A stretch of 64,000 bases of DNA from Diadophis punctatus similis (taxonomy: Eukaryota > Chordata > Lepidosauria > Squamata > Dipsadidae): NCBI GenBank assembly GCA_023053685.1, contig JALIGW010000001.1, forward strand, positions 154,587,466 through 154,651,465, read 5' to 3'. The first letter of the stretch is position 1. Every line of letters begins with the position of its first letter. A program made the position numbers and the translations under genes. The notes under the pieces were generated by a model. That model was not told where the DNA came from. It was given only the letters and a program-made list of their open reading frames with translations, and did not search any database. Below, one piece after another: positions 32,930-44,214 of the stretch.

Positions 32930-33350
32930 ATCTTCATTGATTGATTCTGTGCCATCAAGTTATTGTTGACTCTTAGCAACCACATAGATAGATGTTGTCC
33001 ATGGTGATCAATCCCTAATATGATCTTTCAGGTCTTCCAATGGTGCACCCATTGCCACTGTAATTGTGTCTATCCACCTTGCTGCTAGTTGTCCTCTTCT
33101 TTTTCCTTCCACTTTTCCCGGCATTAAAGGCCTTCTCCAGAGGTCTTTACATAACATGCTCAAAACATGATTATTTGAGTGTAGTCATTTGCACCTTCAG
33201 CGAGAATTCTGTGTCCATTTCTTTAGTAATCCATTTGTCTTTTTTCTTGTCTGTCTGTGTTATTCCCAGGAGTATTTTTGAACACCAGAGTTTAAAAGAT
33301 TCAATATTTTTCCTATCCTGCTTCTTTAAAGTCCAAGTATCTTGAAACCA
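32930..33350 (-). mobile_element. RTE-type LINE 3' fragment (BovB-related, different subfamily)
   Basis: Minus-strand RTE C-terminal region. Plus-strand text contains GTTGACTCTTAGCAACCACA, TTCAGGTCTTCCAATGGTGC, GTGTCTATCCACCTTGCTGC, CGGCATTAAAGGCCTTCTCC and AACACCAGAGTTTAAAAGAT. On the minus strand this corresponds to an RTE tail (LWCSK...RW..SI, TKMDTEFSL-like, VVKSQQ-like). It differs clearly from the BovB copy at 20.3 kb. Frameshifted and inactive. A relative lies at 58.4-59.1 kb. Confidence 0.75.
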
Positions 33351-33536
33351 ACTGTCAAAAAATATAATCCGTTCTAACCCAACTTTGTTTATACTACTGC
33401 ACTATCATCTCTAGTTTACCTAGTAAGCTGAAATCGGGCAGCATTAAAAATGAAACAAATAAATACTTCCTTTTTTATTTTTTGTTCTTATATTGAAATT
33501 TTCTGTTTCTAAAAATGTTTACAATTTACTCTAGAT

Positions 33537-33886
33537 CAGGGGTGACAAACTCGATTTCATTGAGGGCTGCATCAGGGCTGTGTTTGACCTTGGGGGGCCG
33601 GGGCGGGCATTGCCATGGTGGGCATGGCCAGCTCGACGTCACTCGTGTCAGGGGTGCCAGTGAAAATGGGCTCCTGAGCTCCGTTTTGGCTGCGACTGCC
33701 TCCTGCAACCCTCTGCCAGCGAAAACAGAGCTCGGGAGGACCGCACGCAGCCCTCCTGAGCTCCGTTTTCGTTGGCAGAGGCACCTGTGGGCTGGTCCTT
33801 CACTGTTTCCAGGGCGGCCCTGTGGGCCAAATCTAAGCACCCCATGGGCTGGATCTGGCCCCCAGGCCTTGAGTTTGACACCCCTG
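33537..33886. mobile_element. hAT-like MITE, family B copy 3
   Basis: Termini CAGGGGTGACAAACTCGA and TTGAGTTTGACACCCCTG. Exact duplication CTCTAGAT (33529-33536 and 33887-33894). A deletion makes it about 40-60 bp shorter than the other two copies. Non-coding. Confidence 0.95.
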
Positions 33887-33894
33887 CTCTAGAT

Positions 33895-35272
33895 ACTTAA
33901 TTTTTCACTTTACTTGTTTTTCTTATTTTCCTTCATTTACATATGAAAAGATTCATGTGAAAAGCTGAAATGAGGAAAATATACTGTTTATTTTTGGATA
34001 GAATTCTCTATACCTCTTTCTTCTGCTCAACATGCTATGTGGCTCAAACCTCTGCCTGACGTGGAGAACAGGAAGGGGAAATGTGCAAACCTAAGGCTAA
34101 CTATGATTTGTTGTCTAAAGTAGCCGTTTCTAACTGATACATCTGAATAATAGTTGTGGTTCTTGATAGTTATCCCTTTTATTACGTGGAACAGATAATA
34201 TAGCCATAATTACATAGATGAAGAAAGAGAATATGAGTTCTGTGGTGTAATAATTCTAATATCTTCCAAATTATATATCTCTAGACAAGGGCCATCAATG
34301 TTTCAGTTTCCTCTAGTTTTTCTGACCCTGAAAAATTAAAAGGATCTGTAACTAATATGGATGAATAAAGGTTGGTTTGTGTATGGATTAATAAATAATT
34401 CATGGATCTTAAAGCCTGTAATATCCTTCTATGTTTGCCTTGAGCAAACTATAATGATATAATGTATGAGGTAATTTTCCTACTAAATGCCAGCAAGTAC
34501 CATTCAGAACTACTCAATATGGTGTGTTTTTTTTTAAATTCCACAGGAAACCTTAAACCTTTTGCTGAAAGATATTCATACTCAAATATTTTGCATATCT
34601 CCGGGGAACACTGTAACTATAAGAATCTGCTTTGGGTTGATAATTATACATTACATTTAATGCTCATTCTGCCCAGATTTTGCCTTGTGGGTTTTACTTC
34701 CTCTAGCAGAGCACATGCCACATAATGGATGAGAGGGTGTGGATTTTAAAAAAAAGTTAGCTTGCCAAGATTTCATTGCAGGGAAGCTGCAATGAGAACT
34801 TGAGAAGCAGGTTGAAGGTTGAAGCCATTTATTGAACAGAACAAATGCAACATGAACTTGAATTCAACTACTCAACAAAAGAAGAGGATATAAATCTGGA
34901 AAGAGAATTTACATCCAAATTGTTTCAGATTAAGCATCAAGAATCTGCTCTGAACGGTGGTTAGTTTCTAATGTCACTTGACATCAGACACTGTAATTCT
35001 GCAGTTTTCTGGCTAGTTGCCTTACCAATGTAAGAAACAAAGCTTTAGCTCTGGGTACCTAACGCATTACACACTGGCCAAGGGATAGATTGTATTTCAG
35101 AGAATTAGAAATTCAGGACAACGACTTACATTTCAGCATAGGTTTTTTTTTTCATTCCTCTCACATAGAAACTGAGGCAAAAAAAACAGTGCTTAAGCTA
35201 TTCTGTTGTCTATGTCTCCCTATCAAGGATCTAAATTTTACATTGTTTTCATAATAAATATTACATGTTCGG
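33895..35272. other. Anonymous AT-rich sequence
   Basis: Nothing recognised. Short frames such as 34462-34725 have no domain. Confidence 0.5.
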
Positions 35273-35627
35273 TAGCAATAGCAATAGCACTTGGACTTAT
35301 ATACTGCTTCACAGTGCTTTACAGTTTAATAATAAGCGTTCTTATAAGCCGCCCAATCCCGTGGGACTCAGGGCGGCGTACAACATGGGTAAGAACAATG
35401 CAATAAAAACATAATAGTTTAAAAACAGAGTACAGCCCTCTGTAAGTGGTTGATACAGTCAGCATATTGCCCCCAACAATCTGGCTCCTCATTTTACTGA
35501 TCTCAGAAGGATGGAAGGCTGAGTCAGCCTTGAGCCGGTGAGAATCGAACTGCCAAACTGCAGGCAGCCAGCAGGCAGCAGAAGTAGCCTGCAATACTGC
35601 ATTCTAACCCCTACGCCATCACGGCTC
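35273..35627 (-). mobile_element. tRNA-derived squamate SINE, copy 7, interrupted
   Basis: Minus-strand SINE in two parts, 35273-35324 and 35431-35627, separated by an L2-type LINE tail. The two parts join in register (CAGTGCTTTACAG to CCCTCTGTAAGTGG). Confidence 0.9.
35325..35430 (-). mobile_element. L2-type LINE 3' tail nested in a SINE
   Basis: Contains GCCGCCCAATCCCGTGGGAC and TCAGGGCGGCGTACAACATG, the reverse complement of the 3' UTR of the L2-type LINE at 26.1-26.7 kb. Flanked by a short duplication TACAG (35320-35324 and 35431-35435). Its own tail is at the left (TTTAATAATAA), as expected for a minus-strand insertion. Confidence 0.85.
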
Positions 35628-36424
35628 ATATCATAGTACTTGTAATACAGCAGGTTCTGAGAAGCCCGTTAATCAACTTTCAAAAGTGGAAATTTTACAA
35701 ATATGAAGATAAAATACTTCCAGTTTCTAATTAGTCTCCAGCTTCTAACAAATGTATACTTAGGTTATTTCTCCGCAAATTGTGTATTTATTAGATTTGT
35801 TACTCACTGCAATCAAACAGGCAGAACAAATAAAGCAGTGATTTGCTATCAAAATGCAAGCTCTGCCTTTTTTTTGCATATTATATTATCTCATACACAT
35901 ATGATAGAGGTAGCACAAAGCCAGACTATGCTTTTAACATTTTGACAAAAGCAGCAAGGAACTGTAGGTGTCTATGCAAATTAAATATGGAATTGTTTCT
36001 ATTCTATAATCCCCTTTCTTCTGTAGTTGCAAGCATCCATTTCTAACCAGAATGATTCCAAAATATATGTATATAATGACGTGACCCAAGTTCTGCTTTT
36101 TTGTACTTGTGAAGTCTCCTGCATCTACATAAAGGGCAGGAATTGCATTATCAAATCATGATGTATACATTTTCTCATTTTCCCCCTGAATGCCTCTGAG
36201 CATAGAAATGCTGTTGGTACCCAAGGTTCAAAGCAATTCTTCCAAATAATGTTGGAAGCTTGCAGAGCCCCAACATTTATTGTATGAAGTTCCCAGCTCT
36301 TTAGATACAGGGCCTGATTCTGAACTGTAACACAAGAAACACAAAGCAAAGGAATTGACACAGGTGTCGTGTGTCCAAAAGTAAAGATACCATAAGCACA
36401 GTGTTTGTGAAATTATTTTTAATA
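35628..36424. other. Anonymous AT-rich sequence
   Basis: Nothing recognised. Confidence 0.5.
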
Positions 36425-36432
36425 GCCAATAA

Positions 36433-37097
36433 CCATGATGGTGAACCTATGGTACGTGTGCCACAGCTGGCATGTAGAGCCCTCTCTGCGGGCATGTGAG
36501 CCGTCGCCCAGCTCAGCTCCACTGCGCATGTGCGTGTGTGCCTCCCACTGGCAAGCTGATTTTTGGGATGCGCGGGGTGCATTCAGGAGACATGCGCACA
36601 TACGCGGAGGGTCACACACGCATGCGCATGGGCCGGGGGGGCGTATGCACATGCACAGGGGGCATGGGGGCCTCCCCACAGCCTGTTTTTGGACCCAGGA
36701 GGCTGCAGGGAGGCCTGCTAGGCCCAAAATGGGAGGAAGGGAGTTGTGGTGCACCCCTCCCATGGCCTGTTTTTCGACCCAGGAGGCTGCATGGAGGCCT
36801 TCTAGGCCTAAAATGGGGGATGGGGGTGCAGCGCACCCCCTCACGGCCTATTTTTGGTCCCAAGAGACTGCAGGGAGGCCTGCTAAGCCAAAAATGGGAG
36901 GTGGAGGGGCAGGGCGGCCCCCATGACCCATTTTTGGTCCCAGGAGGCTGCAGGGAGGCCTATTAGGCCCAAAATGAAAGGCAGGGGCATGCACATGCAC
37001 GTGGGGCGGGGGTGTGCATGCATTTTCAGAGGCGCATTGCTTTATGGGTACCCGCACGCGTGCTTTCAGCACACGAGAAAAAGGTTAGCCATCACTG
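36433..37097. mobile_element. hAT-like MITE, family A copy 4, expanded by internal tandem repeat
   Basis: Termini CCATGATGGTGAACCTATGG and AAAAAGGTTAGCCATCACTG. Duplication GCCAATAA / GCCTATAA (one mismatch; 36425-36432 and 37098-37105). At 665 bp it is the longest family member. Its size comes from a tandem array at about 36681-36976. Open frames up to 163 codons run through the repeat and are not genes. Confidence 0.92.
36681..36976. repeat. Minisatellite, four units of about 80-84 bp, inside a MITE
   Basis: Unit starts at about 36681, 36765, 36846 and 36926, each beginning GCCTGTTTTTGGACCCAGGA or a close variant and containing GGCTGCAGGGAGGCCT and CCCAAAATGGGAGG. The units differ by point changes and small length changes. 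Confidence 0.9.
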
Positions 37098-37105
37098 GCC
37101 TATAA

Positions 37106-38239
37106 CAATTACAAATGAATTTAAAAGATGTTTGACCCTTTAAGCTACTCTTTTGATTAGCTGTGCTGTGTGGAGTTCCAGTTTGGAAAGCTTTCTAATT
37201 CATCTTGAACTTAGAAATGCTTAATTCCACTCTGGCAGTAGACAATGTTCATATGGGAATCTTTCTTGTCTGCTCAGCCCCTAAGTGCTACTGTGATTGC
37301 ACTTCAGCTTCCTTAGGAACCTTCTTGTCAAGTTCATCCCAGCATGACACTATCAATGACTCCATGTATTTCTAGAAGTGCTCTTTGAATAGGAGATGAT
37401 TGCATCTCCATACTGTGTCTTTCTCTCAACCACCTTCGTTTCTTGAATGGAACTGGAATGGTTAATGCATGCATTTAAAATCCAGTTCCTCTCTCATAAA
37501 ATAAAGTGCTGAACAATATGTAAAGATATATTATTTCTTAAAAGCAGCATTCTTTATATTTGTTTGCAAGGATGGATGGATGGATAGATCAGTCTTCAGG
37601 GAACAAAGGAAGTTTTTTTTTCCCCTCTTCATTTTTCCTAATTCATTTTTCCTAATACATCACTATGTACACTTCGAATGGAAGCTGGTTTATTTTATTT
37701 TATTTCTTTAAGCTACCATAATACTTCAAGTTCATTTTCACTGGCTACCCTAATACTTCAGGTTCATTTTCACAAGTCTTCTGGCAGAAATGGCTTTGAT
37801 TCATTATGTAAAAATTGGTAATGCGACTTCCCATCATTTTTACCATCTTATCCAACTCTCTTATCCAAAGTGAAAAGAAAAAGAACTTCTCTAGTATTAG
37901 AAACAACGTTGGATGCTCTATATCACATTGAAACTGGTGCATGATCCTCAGCCATAGGATAAGCTTTTAAGCTCAGCGAATCTTCTGTGCACAACAGAGT
38001 GAAGAATGATAATAAAATTTATGGTGCTATGATGCATTCTACATGTCTGCCATGATAACCACACAAAATAGAAATACAGCTATAGAAAAACAGGAGGAAA
38101 ATGCTTTCTCTGTGCACAGAACAGCAAAGAAGGAAGAAAGCATGTTTGAGAAATTTATAGGCAGTCCTACTTTTGATGACAGTAGGGACCAGAAAACTCA
38201 ACATGAAATGGCGTGGTTGTTAACTAAGTATCATATGAC
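37106..38239. other. Anonymous AT-rich sequence
   Basis: A short GGAT run near 37573 and a local 24-base direct repeat (TAATACTTCARGTTCATTTTCA at about 37720 and 37752). Otherwise nothing recognised. Confidence 0.5.
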
Positions 38240-38560
38240 AATGCCCAATTTGTTAACCTTTTTTTGCTGTGGACATTAAGTAAATCACAATGGTCATTAA
38301 GCGAAGCATTGCATGATCGCAACTTGCAACCTTCCCTGCCGTCTTCTCTATTGACTTTGCTTGTGAGAAACTGGCTGGGAAGATCGCAAGTGGTGATTAC
38401 ATGGCAGCAGGACACTGCAACCATGATAAATGCGTTAACGGTTCCAAGGCCCCAAATCAGGGATCCTGTGATTGAGGGGATGCTGGGATGGTTATAAGGA
38501 GTACTACGTCGTAACTTCAAATGGTTGCTAAGTGAATGCTTGTAAGTCGGGGACTACCCG
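38240..38560. mobile_element. TA-flanked MITE relic, family E copy 2
   Basis: The right end TGTAAGTCGGGGACTACCCG matches the terminus of the family E copy at 10.7-11.0 kb. Upstream text such as GTGGTGATTACATGGCAGCA and GACACTGCAACCATGATAAA belongs to the same family. The left terminus is lost. ORFs across it are by-products. Confidence 0.65.
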
Positions 38561-38741
38561 CAGTGCGTAAGAATAAGGCACTTGACAATTTACGAGCACA
38601 TTTACAATGTACTTGGGGTTCAAAATTTAACCCAATACCCCACAAACCACCTTTTTAAAACTGGTTTTGTTTCTCACTTTATGCAGATTGGCTTTATGCA
38701 AGGTTTTGAGATTTTGAACCCTAGCATTATTATTTATTATT

Positions 38742-38981
38742 ATTAGTGAGATTTATATACCGCCTCATAGTGCAAGCACTCTCTAAGCGGTTTACACCAT
38801 TAAGCAATGTATATATTTACATTGCCCCCAACAATCTGGGCCCTCATTTTACCTACCTCGGAAGGATGGAAGGCTGAGTCAACCTTGAGCCGGTGAGATT
38901 TGAACAGCTGAACTCAAATGATCACAGTCAGCTAAAGTAGCCTGCAGTACTGCTCTCTAACCGCTGCGCCACCTCGGCTCT
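38742..38981 (-). mobile_element. tRNA-derived squamate SINE, subtype with GAGATTTATATACC end, copy 8
   Basis: Minus strand. Same head and core as the common SINE, but the 3' segment differs (GAGATTTATATACCGCCTCA, then AGTGCAAGCACTCTC), like copy 10 at 61.7 kb. It therefore belongs to a second subfamily with an AAATA-type tail. Confidence 0.88.
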
Positions 38982-39359
38982 TTAGGCTTAAAGTGCAGCA
39001 AGCCTAACCATGAGTGGAGAGTGGGATCAAATATCCATATGGCAATTTCATTAATCCAAACTTACTCTTTAAAGGATATTTTAACCGCCAGCAACATAAA
39101 GACAGAATATGACCTTCCTTTCACTGTGTGCATAATAATCCTTGAGATTAATTGATGAGGCTGTTTTCCAATTGTCATTTTTCCCTGGAGGGCTGGGAGA
39201 GTGTAGTATTGATCTTTACCTGTAAAAAAATCACTTCATTGTGTTATTGGAAACTGTTATCAGATGTTTGTCCTTTTGTAAAAACTTCAGACAGATAAAA
39301 AGATAAAGTTTAGGGCACTTGCTGAATCTTCTATGCTGTTTAAAAAGTTTGTTTCCTGT
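38982..39359. other. Anonymous AT-rich sequence
   Basis: Nothing recognised before the L1-type LINE. Confidence 0.45.
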
Positions 39360-41315
39360 TTTTTTTTAAATAAAAGTTTCTTTTATTTACACAAACAAGC
39401 ATTAAACAAACATTAAAAACATTGGACACTTTGTGACCATCCTGTTTGGTTATTTCTTTGTATAATATTTACATAACAATAAATACCATTATTGCTCAAT
39501 ATACATTGCTTTTTTAAAATCTTACATATGTATCCCTCGTCATTGTTTATTTATATCTGAACCTTCTTTCAATTTCCCTTTTTCCAATTCTTACTCTCTA
39601 CTTTTTCGACCGTTTTTTCTTTCTATCCACTGATAAAATTTATCCCATATTGCATAGTATTCCGTCTCCCCCTTGTCCTTCATTTCCAATGATAGTCTAT
39701 CCATTTCTGCACACGTCAATATTTTCTCTATTATTTCTTCTTCCAATGGCGTTTTCTCATTTTTCCAAAATTGCGCATATACTGTATCAGACTTGCTGCA
39801 GTTGTTACGTGTAGAATTAAGTATATCTGTCCTTTTTCATATTTTTCTTGAATAATTCCTAATAGAAACAGTTCTGGTTTCATTTATATGTCCTTACCTA
39901 TCATCTCTTCTAGCCAAATCTTAATCTGGTTCCAAAATTTCCTTGCTTTATTACACAGCCACCACATATGGTAATAAGAGCCTTTCACCATTTTACATTT
40001 CCAACATTGTGCTAAAAGTTTTTTATCCATTTTTACTAGCTTTGTTGGTGGAATGTGCCACCTGTAGAACATTTTATATAGGTTTTCTTTATAGGCTGTA
40101 GCCAAAGTCAGTTTTCTATTCCTATCCCATAATTCTTGCCATTTATCCAAATTAATGTTATACCCGAAATTTTGCGCCCAAATAACCATCGTTTCTTTAA
40201 CCTGTTCTTCTATCATTTTGTATTCTAATAAATATTGATAATTTTTCTTTATCGTCTTCTCCTCTGGTCCTAGCAAGATTTTATCTATTACCATTAGTTC
40301 TTTCTCGATACCCTGTTCTTTCTTATCTTTTAGATATCATGACTTAATCTGAAGGTATGCCCACCATTCCAAATCAATCCCATCCTCTAGCAGTTCTTTC
40401 CTGGTTTTTATGTCCCCATCTTGATTTAAGATTTCTCTATAGGTGATTACTTTTCCTAGATTCAGAAACTTTGGGTGTACAAATGCCTCTAATGATGAGA
40501 ACCAGACAGGGATTCCCCTATATATTTGTTGTTTTATTTTCATCCATACTGCTAAAATAGATAGTCTAACATGGTGTCTTTGGAAGTACTGGTGTGCTTT
40601 ATGTTTATCGTCCCATAAAAAAGCATGTCACCCTGCTTGTATATCGTGTCCTTTCAGTGCTAATACTCTCTTATTTTTTAAGTTTATCCAATCTCTCACC
40701 CATGTGAGCACCACAGCTTGATAATATCCTTCCCAATCTGATAAGCCGAATCCTCCTCTTTCTTTTGCTTCTTGTAATAGTTTTAATTTAATTCTGGGTC
40801 TTTTCCCTTGCCAGATAAATTTAGCTATCATTTTGTTCAAATTTCTAAAATATTCTTGGTCTAATTTTATTGGTATAATCTGAAATAAAAAAAGAATTTT
40901 TGGCAAAATGTTCATCTTCACAGTTGCAATTCTCCCCATAAAGGAGAGTTGCAACTTAGTCCATCTTTCCAAATCCATCTTTATTTTGTCATTTAGTTTA
41001 TTATAATTATCTTCTTTGATTGTTATACATCTTGCTGTTAATATTATTTCCAAATATTTAATTTTTTTCATTATTTGAAGGTTTACTTTCTCCATCAATT
41101 CTTTTTTCTGTGTTGTGGACATATTTTTGACTATCATTTTGGTTTTCTCCCTATTTATTTTTAATCCTGCTATCTCCCCATACTCTCCCAGTACTTCCAT
41201 ATCTCCCAGTACTTCCATATCTCCCAATACTTCCATATCTCCCAGTACTTCCATAGTTTCCACCTGTTTCAATCATATCTGGTTGTCACTTCAAAAATCT
41301 GGTGCCAAATAAAGA
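39360..41315 (-). mobile_element. L1-type LINE, 3' half
   Basis: Minus-strand element about 1.95 kb long. The piece at 40628-41272 encodes the end of the reverse transcriptase: EYGEIAGLKINREKTKMIV, a long segment with LSFMGRIATVKMNILPK, then KFIWQGKRPRIKLK and GGFGLSDWEGYYQAVVL, typical of L1. After frameshifts near 40.3-40.6 kb, 39884-40294 encodes the C-terminal domain with a zinc-knuckle-like CWKCKMVKGSYYHMWWLC. A 3' UTR of about 500 bases ends in A-rich sequence (39360-39400). The RT catalytic core and ORF1 are absent (5' truncation near 41.31 kb). Inactive but moderately young. Confidence 0.9.
41184..41256. repeat. 18-bp tandem repeat within the L1-type RT frame
   Basis: Four units of about CTCCCAGTACTTCCATAT (one with A for G) at 41184-41256. 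On the minus strand they keep the frame open and encode four MEVLG(D/E) units just ahead of the L1 EYGEIAGLKIN motif. Confidence 0.92.
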
Positions 41316-41345
41316 TGAATGGCATGAAGAATGAAAAGTATAATT

Positions 41346-41586
41346 AATAGCAATAGCACTTAGACTTATATACCACTTCACAGTGCTTTACAGCCCTCTC
41401 TAAGCGGTTTACAGAGTTCAGCATATTGCCCCCAACAATCTGGGTCCTCATTTTACGCACCTCGGAAGGATGGAAGGCTGAGTCAACCTTGAGCCTGGTG
41501 AGATTTGAACAGCTGAACTGCTGAACTAGCAGTCAGGTGGAGTAGCCTGCAGTAGCTGCATTTAACCACTGTGCCACCTCGGCTCC
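41346..41586 (-). mobile_element. tRNA-derived squamate SINE, copy 9
   Basis: Full-length minus-strand copy, lying 30 bases beyond the 5' break of the L1 fragment. Confidence 0.92.
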
Positions 41587-42050
41587 TTAATGCTTACTTA
41601 ATAATGTTGCAAAGCAGTGCTTTTGAGCAGGCAAATTTGGACTAGAAAATATACATATAAAAGGTGTAGCCTATTTTCATTCCAAAGAGCTTTTCCAGCA
41701 TTACCCTTTCTATAAATTGTTAAGATGCTGCAATTGGCCCAAAAAGGTCTCAATGTGGCTATGTTGAGTAAACATCTGATATAAAGGCACAGTGGGAAGA
41801 CATTTGGTGGCTGTGTAATTTGCAAAATCAGTAGAGCAAACACACATCTGTCAGCCAGTTTCAGTTTCTCTGTGCATTTTATTGAAGATTTTAAAAAAAT
41901 TACATACATAACCAATATTATTCAGGAATTTGTTCACTTGGCTTCCGTGATTCATCATAGAAATAGTTTTGATGAAAAAATAGGTAATGAAATCTGGAGA
42001 ATAATTGATATACATCAACTCATTTGTTCGCACAGTCAATGGAACCAGTA
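41587..42050. other. Anonymous AT-rich sequence
   Basis: Nothing recognised. Confidence 0.45.
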
Positions 42051-42054
42051 ATAA

Positions 42055-42343
42055 ATAGGTGGTGACGTCACGGAACTGGTTCTGTCGGTGCCAGTCCATG
42101 GATGCTGCCATCTTTATTAAAAAATTGGGGGATTTTTTTCCTGGTTTTTGCTTTTGTGCATGCACAGAAGCCGGGTTTTCGGCACTGCGCATGCATCGCC
42201 ATCTTGTTTTCAGCTCTCTTTTTTGCTTTTTTGCTTGTTTTTTGGCACTGTGCATGTGTGCCTGTGTGGCGCTCAATGCGCGGGCAGCCACGCAACACAG
42301 GAGGAAGCGAACCAGCAGCGAGGTAAGTTAGAACCCACCCCTG
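42055..42343. mobile_element. hAT-like MITE, family C copy 5, left end lost
   Basis: The right terminus TAAGTTAGAACCCACCCCTG and interior (GTGACGTCACGGAACTGGTT, GATGCTGCCATCTTTATT, GCATGCACAGAAGC) match the inverted orientation of copies 8 and 10. The left terminus cannot be found and no target duplication is seen, so the left edge is approximate. Confidence 0.8.
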
Positions 42344-42349
42344 GTCTGC

Positions 42350-42900
42350 TGCCTTGGTTGCCACTTAGAATAAGGAGGCCTTGGATTGATCATGCCTATG
42401 AGACCGCTCTCCTCTTGTGGATCCCATAATTCCCAATGATTAAGCAGGACCTGAGAGAGATTAAATAGGACAAGAGACACCTAGAGTTTTGCTGGCACTT
42501 AACAGGAGATGAACTCGACTGAAAATGGGTTAGAGTCGCTATTAAAGCATGCCTAGTGGCAGTAAGTGTGGTGAAGGATCAGTACTTCCGTGCCCTTGTT
42601 GCATTCACAGATTGCCATCCTGCAGGCCTATTTTGGATGACACAGGCCCTCTTGGTAAAAGAAGTGAGGAGAACCTTTAACAGTGATGTGCAGGAATTTG
42701 CATGGCATCTGTAAGTTAAATCGTTTAGATTCATTCCTGGTTGGATGCTGGTCTCATTGAAGGTCCAAAGGAGATACCTGGGGAGGAGACTTGCCTGGTT
42801 ATCTGAGAACCATCTGAAACTGTTGGTCCCAAGGAAGTGGACAAGGTCTTCAAGACTGAGCTTGGCCACTTGGTAGTGTACCTCCTGGCAGTGATAATTT
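42350..42900 (+). mobile_element. L2-like LINE relic, part 1 (endonuclease-RT linker)
   Basis: A plus-strand translation with stops gives KQDLREIK, CWHLTGDELD, AIKACLVAVSVVKDQYFRAL and TDCHPAGLFWMTQALL, resembling the region of snake L2/CR1 LINEs between endonuclease and RT. It is continued at 43640 after the inserted LINE. Confidence 0.6.
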
Positions 42901-42939
42901 TTTTTGAGGGAGGGGGGCCCTTTACCTTTTAAGGAGGGC

Positions 42940-43527
42940 TTTTTTATTTTATTTTATTTATTTATTTTTGTCAAGTATGTGTTGGTAATATACATAGATA
43001 TAACATTGTTTCTATACATAAGATGGGTACTGATAAGAGGGAACATTAGGACAGGGATGGTAGGCACGCTGGTGCACTTATGCACGCCCTTTACTGACCT
43101 CTTAGGAATCGGGTGAGGTCAACAGTGGACAGTCTAAGGGTAAAGTTTTGGGGGTTTGGTGACGAAACCACAGAGTCAGGTAGTGAGTTCCAGGCATTAA
43201 CCACTCTGTTGCTAAAGTCGTATTTTCTACAGTCAAGTTTGGAGCGGTTCACTTTGAGTTTGTATCTGTTGTGTGCTCGTGTATTGTTGTGGTTGAAGCT
43301 GAAGTAGTCGTTGACAGAAAGGACGTTGTAGCAGATAATTTTATGAGCTATGCTTAGGTCGTGCCAAAGGCGACGTAGTTCTAAGCTTTCTAAGCCCAGG
43401 ATTTCAAGTCTGGTTGCGTAAGGTATTCTGTTCCGAGTAGAGTAGTGGAGGACTCTTCTTGTAAAGTATCTCTGGACACTTTCTAATGTATTTATGTCCG
43501 ATATGCGGTGTGGGTTCCAGACAGATG
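42940..43527 (-). mobile_element. CR1/Rex1-like LINE 3' end
   Basis: Minus strand, same family as 12.87 kb. The 3' tail is at the left (TTTTATTTATTTATTTTTGT). The open frame (about 43091-43520) encodes WNPHRISDINTLESVQRYFT, LEILGLESLELRRLWHDL and the shared NNTRAHNRYKLKVNRSKLDC segment, ending TRFLRG. This is the polymerase C-terminus of a CR1/Rex1-like LINE. It is open for about 140 codons, so it is fairly young, but it is 5'-truncated at a (CATA)n array. Confidence 0.88.
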
Positions 43528-43610
43528 AGCTGTATGTATGTATGTATGTATGTATGTATGTATGTATGTATGTATGCATGCATGCATGCATGCATGCATG
43601 CATGCATGCC
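43528..43610. repeat. (GTAT)n to (GCAT)n microsatellite
   Basis: About eleven GTAT units followed by about nine GCAT units, at the 5' break of the LINE fragment. The open frame of the LINE extends into it as a Cys-Met-His type repeat that is not real protein. Confidence 0.95.
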
Positions 43611-43639
43611 TTGGTTCACTCCCTCCCCAAAAAGTCATA

Positions 43640-44150
43640 TTGAACTATTTTTTGTCCATTATCTTGGGAAGGTGCTTGTACAAAGCTTAGAGGGTCCTAG
43701 AGGAAGTGGATTATCTGAATTATTTTCAGTTAGAATTCAGACACAACTATAGGATGAAAGTAACATTGGTTGTGCTTTTGGATAACCTCTGGTGAGGGTG
43801 GGATGCGGGAACTACTTCTCGGTGGCTTTTGATACCATTAACCATGGTAGAAACAAATCACAACTATGAACAAACCAGAACACCCTCAAGACCTGGTTAT
43901 ATTATCAGGTCTGGAACTCCCAAGCAACCAGAGGCTTGCTTAGGTGACTCCATTGCTGGGCTGGCTATTCTTATTTTCTCTTTGCCTAGGATTTGTATCT
44001 CTGTTTTTTTATAATATTTACTTTTAAAGTGATTTTTATGTTTTTCATATTTGTTGTTTTTTTATACATGGTTTCATGCATTTCTTGTGTAACGTTGAGA
44101 ATCATCTTTGGTGAGATGGGCAACTACCAGTATATAAATTTGATTAATAC
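43640..44150 (+). mobile_element. L2-like LINE relic, part 2 (RT fragment and 3' end)
   Basis: LGKVLVQSLEG at about 43659-43694, then SELFSVRIQTQL and, near 43825, FSVAFDTINHG, the L2 RT motif normally written 'LDLSAAFDTINH'. A deletion then joins it to a C-terminal KTWLYYQVW-like piece and a 3' tail resembling L2 (GGTGAGATGGGCAACTACCA, TATATAAATTTGATTAATAC). It continues part 1. Confidence 0.65.
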
Positions 44151-44151
44151 A

Positions 44152-44212
<61 letters not shown>
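44151..44212. repeat. (AC)n microsatellite
   Basis: About thirty AC units following the L2-like tail. Confidence 0.97.

Positions 44213-44214
<2 letters not shown>

Noticed and set aside
36419..37105. Open frames up to 163 codons with repeated CG-rich text
   Set aside because: They read through an internal minisatellite of a MITE, in several frames at once.
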